Made by a program: the position numbers and the translations under genes
Notes under the pieces: generated by a model
The model's database searches: none
What the model was told of the DNA's origin: nothing
The model's input: only the letters and a program-made list of their open reading frames with translations
Source of the DNA: Candidatus Cloacimonadota bacterium
GTDB lineage: Bacteria > Cloacimonadota > Cloacimonadia > JGIOTU-2
Length of the DNA: 43,177 bases
Assembly: GCA_030613025.1 (NCBI GenBank)
Contig: JAUWMT010000019.1
Span: forward strand, 1-43,177
Direction of reading: 5' to 3'
In this document: in pieces, positions 16,490-25,257 of the stretch
Layout: the number at the start of each line of letters is the position of its first letter
How positions within the stretch are numbered: position 1 is the stretch's first letter

Positions 16490-18766
16490 TTATATTTTTA
16501 TTTCCACCACCTGCAGCGTATCATTCCCCAATATATCAACTACCCTGACTGCAATCTTATAATTTCCCTTTTCCGGATATGTGTGTTCTGCAGATTTGAA
16601 TTCAAGATTGTTATTTTTCTTTGAACGGAATGTCTGCCATTCGTTTTCAAAAATATAATTTCCAGTCCAAACCTTCTCGTCATTTCCATTTATTTTAACC
16701 ATTTCTTTTTTACTTTCATAATCAAAATCCACCGCCCAGTAATCGATCCAGTCATACCAATTATTGGTTAAAATCTCCTGTGATATAATGTCATCTTTAT
16801 CTTTAGAAATTTTTATGATCTGTCCGTTCTCTATTACAACCTTGTCACTTCCCTTGCGCATGCTCTGTTCTATTTCAACAAGGTCGTCCTGTGTGTATTT
16901 CGTAACAAAATCTTTCAACTCAACCTTTACTGTTCTACCCTTCAAGTGTGGCTTAACTTCCAAATATGCGACATCATAGAATTTCACCTGCCCCTTTTGC
17001 ACTGCTCTTTTATCAAAAACTTCTCGCGGTATGTTCTTCATAATAAGATTCACACCATATTCGGATAATTCCTGCTCAATATAAGGTATCAATCCCATCT
17101 CAAATTCAAAACCCAACACATCAACTTTTGTGATAGTCTTTTCTACGCATTCTTCCAATATATCTTGAATAACTGATTTCGTTACAGGAAAATCCAGAGG
17201 TCCTACATACACAAGCCGATCTGCTTTTTGTCCGTGCAGTGTGAGAAAACCAGATATTCTCTTTGCTTTATAACCTTCCAGAATTAATGAAATATACTGC
17301 TCCTGCTTCATCTTCATTTGCTTTTCTTGATCTTCTTCGGACAGATTAGTATTTACATCGAGGAAATATCTTCTCTCATATTTTCCAAGATTAAGGATCT
17401 CAAAAGACCTGAAATTTTTTCCTTCTTCCTTTAATTCCCTTTGTACCTTGATCATTCTTTTACGAGTAGTGTGTATTGCAAACCTGCCCAAATCTGCAAC
17501 TATCCATTTTCTCCCCAATTTCTCCGCCACTGCTGCTGTTGTGCCGGAACCGCAGAAAAAATCGGCTACAATATCACCTTCGTTGCTGCTGGTTTTGATG
17601 ATACGTTCTAACAGGGCTTTGGGTTTTTGGGTTGGATAATCAAGTCTTTCAGAAGAACCAGAAGCAATTGCTTCTACGTCGTTCCATAAGTTACCTATTT
17701 TACGACCTTCATATTCATCTGCATAGGTTTTATACCTTGGTTTACCTTTATCAGTCCAATAAATTAAGTATGGATTTTCTTTTAATCTAATATTAAAAGT
17801 TTCTTGTGTCCATCTCCATCCTAAATTTGTTGTAACTTCTTTTCCTTCAATTATTCGTTTTTCTCCTTTACTATAAACATTCGAGCTTTGTTCTAACTTT
17901 TGATGATTATATCTTCTTCCAGTTTCTTTTTCAATGTAAGGAAATTTTAAATCTAATTCTGTTTTACTTAATTTTTGATATGCTTGATTATAAATGTAGT
18001 TTGATTTTTTATAGAACCATAAAATTGTATCTGTCATTACATCATAACCCTTTGTAGCTAAATGGTGACCTCCTGTTCGTTGCCAAATTATCTCTGCTCC
18101 AAGATTTGAAACTCCAAATATATCCTCCATGATAATTCTCATTGCACTATTCACCCTCCAATCACAATGTACATAAATAGAGCCATCAGCAGCAAGTAAA
18201 TCGTGTATTAACTTCAATCTTTCATACATCATAGAAAGATAACTGGAAATTCCTCTGCCCCATGTATCGCGGTAGGCAATTTCTTCAAGAACAGTTTGTT
18301 TTTTGCTTACTTCATCATTCCCAATTTTTACATCAAACCCAAAATCTGCACCAACAGCAAAAGGTGGATCAATATATATAAGTTTAATTCCACCTTGTTC
18401 TTCAATTTCTTTTCGTAACGGACCATTTGCCAGCGAAGAGAGAATGAGTTTATTGTCTCCCCAGATCAGTTTGTTCGTCCAACCCTTAATTTGCCTTCCG
18501 CGGTTATCAGTATCAAAGAGTATTTCCTGGGATACTTTTACTATTTTTTCTTTTCTTGGTTCGTCTATATGCTCTATAGAGTGAAAGGGTAATACTGCGT
18601 TTGTTACTTCCTCATTTCTTCCGTTCCAGAAAAGGAAAACATCTTCATCATCATCATCTTTTGAGAGCTTGTAGAGGTATTCTTTGGGGATGGTTTTTCC
18701 TTCTTTTATGCTGTTTATAACAATATCTTTTTCTTTTTCTGTAAGCAGGTTTTTATCCTGGGTCAT
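16490..18766 (-). CDS. mod: Type III-like site-specific DNA methyltransferase (Mod)
   Basis: The 758-residue enzyme is a beta-class amino-methyltransferase: catalytic motif IV DPPF (133-136, IYIDPPFAVG) comes before SAM motif I DFFCGSGTTAAVAEKLGR (about residue 400), with TQKPKALLERI just before it. It should methylate adenine in a short asymmetric site. A long C-terminal part (about 480-758) includes a region ending HTYPEKGNYKIAVRVVDILG, which resembles a PKD/Ig fold, an unusual end for a methyltransferase. TAGGAG precedes the ATG. It pairs with the Res gene at 19512, but a RAYT is inserted between them. Confidence 0.88.
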   Translation of the reverse strand: MTQDKNLLTEKEKDIVINSIKEGKTIPKEYLYKLSKDDDDEDVFLFWNGRNEEVTNAVLPFHSIEHIDEPRKEKIVKVSQEILFDTDNRGRQIKGWTNKLIWGDNKLILSSLANGPLRKEIEEQGGIKLIYIDPPFAVGADFGFDVKIGNDEVSKKQTVLEEIAYRDTWGRGISSYLSMMYERLKLIHDLLAADGSIYVHCDWRVNSAMRIIMEDIFGVSNLGAEIIWQRTGGHHLATKGYDVMTDTILWFYKKSNYIYNQAYQKLSKTELDLKFPYIEKETGRRYNHQKLEQSSNVYSKGEKRIIEGKEVTTNLGWRWTQETFNIRLKENPYLIYWTDKGKPRYKTYADEYEGRKIGNLWNDVEAIASGSSERLDYPTQKPKALLERIIKTSSNEGDIVADFFCGSGTTAAVAEKLGRKWIVADLGRFAIHTTRKRMIKVQRELKEEGKNFRSFEILNLGKYERRYFLDVNTNLSEEDQEKQMKMKQEQYISLILEGYKAKRISGFLTLHGQKADRLVYVGPLDFPVTKSVIQDILEECVEKTITKVDVLGFEFEMGLIPYIEQELSEYGVNLIMKNIPREVFDKRAVQKGQVKFYDVAYLEVKPHLKGRTVKVELKDFVTKYTQDDLVEIEQSMRKGSDKVVIENGQIIKISKDKDDIISQEILTNNWYDWIDYWAVDFDYESKKEMVKINGNDEKVWTGNYIFENEWQTFRSKKNNNLEFKSAEHTYPEKGNYKIAVRVVDILGNDTLQVVEIKI

Positions 18767-18785
18767 GTAAACTCCTATTTCTTCT

Positions 18786-18869
18786 CAACCTCTGAATGTG
18801 CGAAGCACTTCCGAGTGTTGTCTACTTTTCACAAACATTCGGATGTCCTTCGGACAATCGGAAGTTTGT
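18786..18869. repeat. REP-like hairpin pair on the mod side of the RAYT
   Basis: Two hairpins in a row: 18786-18820 (core GTGC-GAA-GCAC) and 18831-18869 (ACAAAC...GGATGTCC / GGACAATC...GTTTGT). Both share outer sequence, in the same orientation, with the pair at 19421-19523, while the hairpin tips differ. It ends 2 bases before the RAYT stop codon. Confidence 0.8.
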
Positions 18870-18871
18870 TT

Positions 18872-19408
18872 CTATTTAAACAAATATTTCTTAACCATTT
18901 CATCATTATCTTTCATGTTTTGATATTCATTGAAAGAGTTCAAATAATTATCAATTGTATCGAAAAATTCTTTATAAAAAGGCATATAAATAATTGTATC
19001 TTCATGCAAGAACGACAAAGATGAAAATTGCTTATTGAATTCATTCTTGGGATTATTATGGATATAATGTGTTACAATTCCTAAATAATTAATTTTATCT
19101 ATATTTTTTGCTTTTACTTTACTTTCAAACAAAGTACCTTTTCGTCCATATTTTTTATTAAAATATTTTACATAAATATTAAATATATACCTTATCCAAC
19201 TAGTTACAGTCTTTTCAGATATTTGTCTGACGAGAAAATGATAGTGATTGGGCATGAATGAAAATGCGCATAATTGTAAATAATCAGCGAGTTTAGATTC
19301 TATTATGATTTCAAGAAGTTTTTGATAATCGCGATTATCTCGAAAAATCAATTCTTTATTACAACCTCGATTAAAGAGGTGGTAATAACAATCTTTTTCA
19401 TAAACCAT
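18872..19408 (-). CDS. REP-associated tyrosine transposase (RAYT, Y1/IS200-like)
   Basis: The 178-residue HUH-type enzyme has the family's marks: YYHLFNRGCNKELIFRDNRDY at the start, the metal-binding HUH motif in FMPNHYHFLV (about 71-80), and a catalytic-Tyr region (YVKYFNKKYGRKGTLFE) followed by THYIHNNP. RAYTs move or maintain the REP hairpins that flank them; here hairpin pairs lie on both sides. It interrupts the res-mod pair. The frame is intact, so it may be active. Confidence 0.92.
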   Translation of the reverse strand: MVYEKDCYYHLFNRGCNKELIFRDNRDYQKLLEIIIESKLADYLQLCAFSFMPNHYHFLVRQISEKTVTSWIRYIFNIYVKYFNKKYGRKGTLFESKVKAKNIDKINYLGIVTHYIHNNPKNEFNKQFSSLSFLHEDTIIYMPFYKEFFDTIDNYLNSFNEYQNMKDNDEMVKKYLFK

Positions 19409-19420
19409 AATTATGCCTTT

Positions 19421-19523
19421 CTCAACCTCTGAATGTTCGCTATCTGCGGACTTCCGAGTGTTGAGGATTTATTTTATACAAACATTCGGATGTTCGCTCG
19501 CCAGCGAACAATCAGAAGTTTGT
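19421..19523. repeat. REP-like hairpin pair on the res side of the RAYT
   Basis: Hairpins at 19421-19465 (arms CTCAAC/GTTGAG) and 19478-19523 (ACAAACATTC...GTTCGCT / AGCGAAC...GTTTGT) repeat the pair at 18786-18869 in direct orientation. The res stop codon (19512-19514) lies inside the second hairpin. Confidence 0.8.
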
Positions 19524-22226
19524 TTTTGAATCATTTTTAGTTTCATAATCCCGTAAACCAAATAATTCAGCTACATCCTCAAAATTTTTAATGTCTTTTT
19601 TATATTTATCCCAATCTACCTGTTTAATGTACAGCGGGATATAGGTTATTTTCGTTTTCTTAGAATTATTAACGTCGCCGCACCATATTTTCAGTCTATT
19701 GATCTTTCGTATATCATCCAGGTCTTCCCTTCCTTTAGTCTCTATTATGTAAATTGTTTTCATGTCTTTTTTTACAATAAAATCAGGATAATAATTCCTA
19801 ATATTCCCATCTTCTGCCTGGTACTCGATTTGGTAACGAACACTCAAAATGTTCTTTGCAAACGAGATGATATCATCGCAATTATCAAGAAAACGTGCGA
19901 ACTCGAGCTCAAAGTCATTATCTCCAATAATAATATTGAATATTGACTTCTGCGGATAGAAATGGTTTTTATAATCATATACAGTTGGCTTCACTTCTCG
20001 CAATTTAATATGTCTTCTAATTTCTGCAGTTCCTGCATCTGAGATTGTAAGTCTTGAAATAGCTTCTTTGAATGTATTGAAAATTATTGTTTTTGGTGAA
20101 GCTTCCGAGAGGTTTCGTAGTATATTTCTATCTTCAAGGACAACTTCCTTTTCGAATAATCTGTATTTAATGAAATCTCTTACTTTGGGATATAATACTT
20201 CAAATCCGCTGAACAAACGACTTTCTTTCAAAATCGAATTCGTGAAAAAAGCTACAACATTTCTATAATCGATCTCTGATCCTTTAAAATCGATCTTGTG
20301 AGAGAATTCACCTTCAATATCTGTAAATATTATTTCTCTTATCTGATCTTTTCGGAATTGCTTTATCCTTACTCTATTATTCTTAAATTTATTAATATCA
20401 ATAAGTTCCAATTTTTTATATTCTCTATAAATTCTTGGCGTCAGTACAGGTACCAAAATATCCAATTTATCAAGATCCTTTTTTGTATTTTCTTTATCCG
20501 GTTCTATTATCAATGTTCTTTTTGGTTTGTAATTTAATCCCATTGGTCTGTAAAAAAGTTCAACACCATCCTTCTTAATTGATTTTACAAAATCCATAAA
20601 TGAGTCAGTACCAATTACAGCAAGTTCTTCTTCCGGGAGTTCCGGGAACATGCGCCTTAATCCTCGCCCAATAGTTTGTTCGGGTAGGATATTGCTGTTG
20701 TCTGAATATGGACGTAATCCAACAACCGTTGTGACATTTTTCACATCCCATCCTTCTCTAAGCATAAGTACCGATACGATTGCTTTGTAAGGACTTTTAT
20801 CTAAATCTACTTCATCTGCTGCTTTTCTTAATTTTTCTAACTCGGCAGTAGGTTTCTTTTCATTTATTTCACCTTTTTTATTTGTGTGAATAACAAGAAC
20901 AGATTTCTTGTTCTGGAATTCAGGATAATGATTGTGTAAATATTCAGCGATTTCATCGCTTTCTCTTGTTGTGGTTGTCATTATGAACAATAAGGGTGTT
21001 TTCACTTTTTTGAAATTATCATATTGTTTTTTCCATTCCACATACCCAAGGTCAATATAATCTTTATATCTTTCTACAAATTCATCTGTTTCCTTCTCTC
21101 TCAGTTTTGCTCGGGAAGCTTCATCCGGGAGCACAAGTTTTTTCACTACATTTTGCTTAATTGCTTCAACAAGCGGATAATCACAAATTGTTTGAACAAA
21201 AATACCCCCACCTCTATGTTTTGGTGTTGCTGTAAAATCAACCTGTAAGGCAATGGGATTTTTCTGTTTCAGTTTTAGTGTATTATTTATGTCTTCAATA
21301 TTTTTAAACCACGCAAGACTTTTATCATGTATGTGATGAGCTTCATCGTTTATTATAAGTAGGTCTTTTATCTTATCACTTCTTAATATTTTTCCAAGAT
21401 CGGTTCCTTTATCTTTATCTGCATTAGGGCTTGGCTTTCTGCCGGCAAAGTAATCAAGCACATTATCATCTTCATAAGTTGGCTCTTTATATGACGAAAG
21501 AAATATTCTATGAACATTTGTAACAAATAGATTTCCTGCCGGTGAGATTGCTTTTACTTCATCTTGTACATGCACTGTTAACTGAAAATCGGTATTCCAG
21601 TTTTTTTCGTGCCAGCCATCTTCTGGTATTACCGGATCATCTTTAAAAATATTCTTATTCTTAAAATCTTTTAATAATCTGTTTAATACAATTATGTTTG
21701 GTGCAATTAGCAAAATATTTTTGGATAGATTAGAATTTTCTTCGTACAACTTATTAAAATATGACCATGCGATCACTAAACTTGCTACTTTAGTTTTACC
21801 TGAACCTGTAGCCATTTTTACAACATACCTTGTCCAATCCTCATCAAACATACCTCCTGAAACTTCTCCGGAGGAATCAAATCTCATTAGTTCAAATTTA
21901 TCATGTGCTTCAACGATTTCATAAAGATATATTATTGACTCAATAGCTTCTCTTTGTGCAAAATAATATTGGAATTCTATTTCTTCATCATCTTCCATTT
22001 TTTTATGTTCAGTCTGGAACCAATATTCCAATAATTGTTTTGAAGTTTCAGTCGCACCTTCGTAATTATTTAATCTCCATTCGTACACCTTGTGCCTGAT
22101 TTTATGCACAAAAGGTGGCAGCAAATTAATGAAACCTGCCTGTTGCAGTTCCTGACGTGTAGGCACCCATCTAGTATCAGGATGCATTATTGAGAATGGA
22201 TCAAAATTTTTTTCTTGTTTTGGCAT
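19512..22226 (-). CDS. res: Type III-like restriction endonuclease, helicase-nuclease subunit (Res)
   Basis: The 904-residue SF2 translocase/nuclease has Walker A (MATGSGKTKVASLV, about 138-151), DEAH box (LIINDEAHHIHD, about 290), motif VI (EQTIGRGLRRMFPE, about 518) and a C-terminal PD-(D/E)xK nuclease (YYPDFIVKKDMKTIYIIETKG, about 810-830). It should cut unmethylated DNA together with Mod. Its last few residues and stop come from the REP hairpin at 19478-19523, so the original C-terminus may have been altered by the insertion. Res is upstream of mod here, the reverse of the usual mod-res order. Confidence 0.9.
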   Translation of the reverse strand: MPKQEKNFDPFSIMHPDTRWVPTRQELQQAGFINLLPPFVHKIRHKVYEWRLNNYEGATETSKQLLEYWFQTEHKKMEDDEEIEFQYYFAQREAIESIIYLYEIVEAHDKFELMRFDSSGEVSGGMFDEDWTRYVVKMATGSGKTKVASLVIAWSYFNKLYEENSNLSKNILLIAPNIIVLNRLLKDFKNKNIFKDDPVIPEDGWHEKNWNTDFQLTVHVQDEVKAISPAGNLFVTNVHRIFLSSYKEPTYEDDNVLDYFAGRKPSPNADKDKGTDLGKILRSDKIKDLLIINDEAHHIHDKSLAWFKNIEDINNTLKLKQKNPIALQVDFTATPKHRGGGIFVQTICDYPLVEAIKQNVVKKLVLPDEASRAKLREKETDEFVERYKDYIDLGYVEWKKQYDNFKKVKTPLLFIMTTTTRESDEIAEYLHNHYPEFQNKKSVLVIHTNKKGEINEKKPTAELEKLRKAADEVDLDKSPYKAIVSVLMLREGWDVKNVTTVVGLRPYSDNSNILPEQTIGRGLRRMFPELPEEELAVIGTDSFMDFVKSIKKDGVELFYRPMGLNYKPKRTLIIEPDKENTKKDLDKLDILVPVLTPRIYREYKKLELIDINKFKNNRVRIKQFRKDQIREIIFTDIEGEFSHKIDFKGSEIDYRNVVAFFTNSILKESRLFSGFEVLYPKVRDFIKYRLFEKEVVLEDRNILRNLSEASPKTIIFNTFKEAISRLTISDAGTAEIRRHIKLREVKPTVYDYKNHFYPQKSIFNIIIGDNDFELEFARFLDNCDDIISFAKNILSVRYQIEYQAEDGNIRNYYPDFIVKKDMKTIYIIETKGREDLDDIRKINRLKIWCGDVNNSKKTKITYIPLYIKQVDWDKYKKDIKNFEDVAELFGLRDYETKNDSKTNF

Positions 22227-22372
22227 ATTTATACCTTATTCAATAATTTATTACTTTTCTTTCAATATCTTTTCCTTCTTCAGCCACATAATTACAAGAT
22301 CATTTTTTTGGGTTACTCTTTAATTTTATTTTCTGCATTCACTGTCAATTTATAATTTATGCTCATTACAAC

Positions 22373-23443
22373 TTAACCACTTTCTTCGTTAAATAGATAT
22401 ATCGTTCCTCGTCCTTTTCCAATTTTCTCAATTAAATTTTCAGCAACTAAATATTGAAGATCCTTTTTTATTGTATTAATTGAACAGTTCTCCAATTTTT
22501 GGGCTATATCACTCACTTTTACCGGTTGATCTTCTTTAATTATTTGTAGAATACCACTTTGCCGTGCATTTAAGTAACTTTTCTTTTCACTATATTTTTG
22601 GTATTTCGTTTCTAATTTAGTTATTAAAATCTCAATAGATGTCAGAAAGAAAAGAGTCCACTCATATATTTTTTCATGTTCCGTATATCTATTTTTTTGT
22701 CCGTTCATTATGGCTTGGTAGTATTCTTTTTTCTTTTCTTCAATAATATGTTCCAATGAAATATATTGAACAAATTCGTATCCGGATTTCATCAATAAGA
22801 GAGTTGTTAATAATCTAGATAATCTGCCATTTCCGTCCTGGAAAGGATGAATAGATAAAAATTCGTACACAAATGTAGCAATAATTAATAATGGGTGAAG
22901 ACTTTTATTGTCGAATTGTTTATTAGTCCATACGATCAATTCTGACATTTCTTTATCAACTAAAAGGGGTTCAGTAGTATTAAAAATTATTTTTTCAGTT
23001 CCATTCGGATACTTTGCAATTACTTTATTTGATATTTTTTTATATTCTCCGAGATGCCTTTGATCCTTTTTGCTTTCTTTTAATAAAATTCCATGCAATT
23101 GTTGAATATAGTTTTCTGTTAATGTAATTGAATCGTAATTTTCAAGAATTAAATCAAGGGTTTTATAATAACCAACTACTTCTTGCTCATCCCTGCTTAC
23201 AAATTTATTTATTTTTACATTTTTGAGCAGTTTTTCTATTTCCACATCGGTTAATTTAGCCCCTTCAATTCTTGTTGAGGAACCAATACTTTCTATCGTG
23301 GCAATTCGTTTTAATTCTTTAAGATACTTATTTTCTCTTTTTTCAAGAGCTTGCCATTTTCCTTTAAATAGATCAATTGTACTAATTCTATTTATTAGAT
23401 TCTGTGTTTCTGAGAAAGAAAATTTCATTTTATTTGAAAACAT
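22373..23443 (-). CDS. Fic/DOC family protein (AMP-transferase type) with inhibitory motif and winged helix
   Basis: The 356-residue protein has the intact Fic motif HPFQDGNGRLSR (about 199-210), which transfers AMP from ATP to target hydroxyls. The N-terminal inhibitory helix motif S-x-x-x-E-G (STRIEG, about 56-61) is present, so it is a class II, self-inhibited Fic. The C-terminus (about 290-356) is a winged helix-turn-helix (VKVSDIAQKLENCSINTIKKDL), suggesting DNA binding. ATG 23443 is chosen over the extended frame because AAAGGA lies 7 bases before it. It lies beside the restriction locus, and divergent from the two-component system. Confidence 0.9.
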   Translation of the reverse strand: MFSNKMKFSFSETQNLINRISTIDLFKGKWQALEKRENKYLKELKRIATIESIGSSTRIEGAKLTDVEIEKLLKNVKINKFVSRDEQEVVGYYKTLDLILENYDSITLTENYIQQLHGILLKESKKDQRHLGEYKKISNKVIAKYPNGTEKIIFNTTEPLLVDKEMSELIVWTNKQFDNKSLHPLLIIATFVYEFLSIHPFQDGNGRLSRLLTTLLLMKSGYEFVQYISLEHIIEEKKKEYYQAIMNGQKNRYTEHEKIYEWTLFFLTSIEILITKLETKYQKYSEKKSYLNARQSGILQIIKEDQPVKVSDIAQKLENCSINTIKKDLQYLVAENLIEKIGKGRGTIYLFNEESG

Positions 23444-23733
23444 ATTATATCCTTTATTTATCTGCAAAATATTCGTAACCAACAAAACATGTCAACAGAT
23501 ATATTTATTTTGTATCCGTAAAATATCTTTAAATTGTGATCATTTAAATTACGTTTTCACTGACCGTAAGGCGGATAACTTCAGACAAAATGCGGGACTA
23601 TTAGGAATTATATAGATATAAACTGAGATAAATAAAATTTTTTCAACAATCGATATTTACGAAAACCTCAATTTAATTGACAAACAAATCATCTTGCGAA
23701 ATTGCTCATTCAGTTCAAATCAAGGAAAATGAA
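23444..23733. promoter_or_regulatory. Divergent promoter region between fic and the sensor kinase
   Basis: These 290 bases should hold both promoters. A TTGACA occurs at 23677-23682 but no good -10 is placed after it. No sigma-54 consensus was found here. No repeat family of the window is present. Confidence 0.4.
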
Positions 23734-25257
23734 ATGATCGCTCGAATACAAAGTATATTAAAAAAAATGATCAAGCTTTCCAAACAAAAGACTGAGCATT
23801 TGGAATTCGTCCGCGCTGTTCATGAGCTTTTTGCTGAAGAATTGGATATTCGGGAATCAATCTTCATTCTGGCTATCGACAGCTACTTTTTAAAAAGTTC
23901 ATACAGTACTGAACCGGAAGAATATTGGGATATTCGCACTAATGAACTGCGGGATGAAGACCGGTTTTCCCGATTGGTAGATATCGTTCTTAAAGAAATA
24001 AATTTTGACCCGGATTCTGACATTAGGATCGAGATATATAATTGCGATGTTACAATTGGATACATCATTGCCCGAAATGTTGATGCCAGCAGTGATGTGA
24101 TTGAAATATTCGAAGAGATCAAAGACTTCTTCTTCCTGATCTGCATGTCGATCTATCGCCAGTTTCAATTGAATGAACGAGTGAAAGAATTGAGCTGTTT
24201 GCACAGTATCAGCAAAATTGCCGAGAATACCGATCTCAGTATTTCAGAATTTCTTACTGAGATTGTTAACCTGCTCCCACCCGCTTTGCAATTTTCCGCA
24301 CAAGCTAGTGCTCGCATCGTCTACAATGACCAATCATTCCAGACTGATAAATTCTCAGAAGGTGAGCGCTCACTAAATGCTCCTATAGTATTAGGCAAAA
24401 CTAAAACTGGTTTTGTAGAAGTGAGTTATCCGAAGGATTTGACATTGCCGAACAGCTATCCATTCTTGAAAGAAGAAGAGCATCTTATTAGCATCATTGC
24501 GCAGGAATTGAGCATTACACTGGAAAAGAAAAAGGCTGAAAAAGAAAGCCAGCACTTGGAGAAACAACTTCGCCATGCCGACAGATTGGCGACGTTGGGA
24601 CAGCTCTCTGCTGGCATAGCCCACGAGATCAATGAGCCTCTTGCCGGAATCCTGGGGTTGGCTCAATTGATGGAGAAAAATGAAAGCCTCGATGAGCAAG
24701 CTCTATCTGATTTGGAAAATATTGTATCAGCATCTCTACATGCGCGTGAAGTTGTAAAAAAACTTATGCTTTTTGCCCGCCAGATGCCATCTTCTCAAAC
24801 CAACCTAAATTTGAATGAAGCAGTTAATAATGCCGTCTTTTTTTTAGAATCACGCTGTCGCAAGAATTTAGTGAAGATCACACTCGCTCTGAAAAAAGGT
24901 ATTCCCTGTATTAAAGCAGATTCTTCCCAGATTCACCAAGTACTCATTAACCTGATCGTGAATGCTCTGCAAGCTATGCCCGATGGCGGTATCATTAGCA
25001 TTAAAACTTATTTCGATACTGAACTTGTTTTTCTGGAATGCAGGGATACTGGCATTGGCATGAGCAAAAGTGTACTTAGCCAGATATTCAATCCTTTTTT
25101 CACGACCAAAAAAGTGAATGAAGGAACCGGTCTTGGATTATCAGTGGTGCATGGGATTATATACTCACACGGTGGTGAAATAAAAGTGACCAGTCAGCCG
25201 GGCAAGGGGACAAAATTCTTGATAACATTTCCTCACGCATTAAAGGAAGGTTCATAA
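23734..25257 (+). CDS. NtrB-like sensor histidine kinase with GAF-like input domain
   Basis: The 507-residue kinase has no membrane segments and is probably cytoplasmic. Residues about 1-145 are an unrecognised input region. A GAF-like domain follows (about 147-266; NERVKELSCLHSI...LLPPALQF...PFLKEEEHLISIIAQEL), then a coiled coil, then the H-box SAGIAHEINEPLAGILG (His297). The ATPase domain has NLIVNALQAM, DTGIGM and GTGLGLSVVHGI. The H-box is of the NtrB/AtoS type. ATG 23734 has AAGGA 7 bases upstream; a TTG at 23677 is rejected. Its stop overlaps the regulator start by one base. The GAF-like domain is shared with the protein at 29976. Confidence 0.92.
   Translation: MIARIQSILKKMIKLSKQKTEHLEFVRAVHELFAEELDIRESIFILAIDSYFLKSSYSTEPEEYWDIRTNELRDEDRFSRLVDIVLKEINFDPDSDIRIEIYNCDVTIGYIIARNVDASSDVIEIFEEIKDFFFLICMSIYRQFQLNERVKELSCLHSISKIAENTDLSISEFLTEIVNLLPPALQFSAQASARIVYNDQSFQTDKFSEGERSLNAPIVLGKTKTGFVEVSYPKDLTLPNSYPFLKEEEHLISIIAQELSITLEKKKAEKESQHLEKQLRHADRLATLGQLSAGIAHEINEPLAGILGLAQLMEKNESLDEQALSDLENIVSASLHAREVVKKLMLFARQMPSSQTNLNLNEAVNNAVFFLESRCRKNLVKITLALKKGIPCIKADSSQIHQVLINLIVNALQAMPDGGIISIKTYFDTELVFLECRDTGIGMSKSVLSQIFNPFFTTKKVNEGTGLGLSVVHGIIYSHGGEIKVTSQPGKGTKFLITFPHALKEGS

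Noticed and set aside
23677-23733. TTG start for the sensor kinase
   Set aside because: No ribosome site, and the TTG may be part of a -35 element. ATG 23734 has AAGGA at a good distance.
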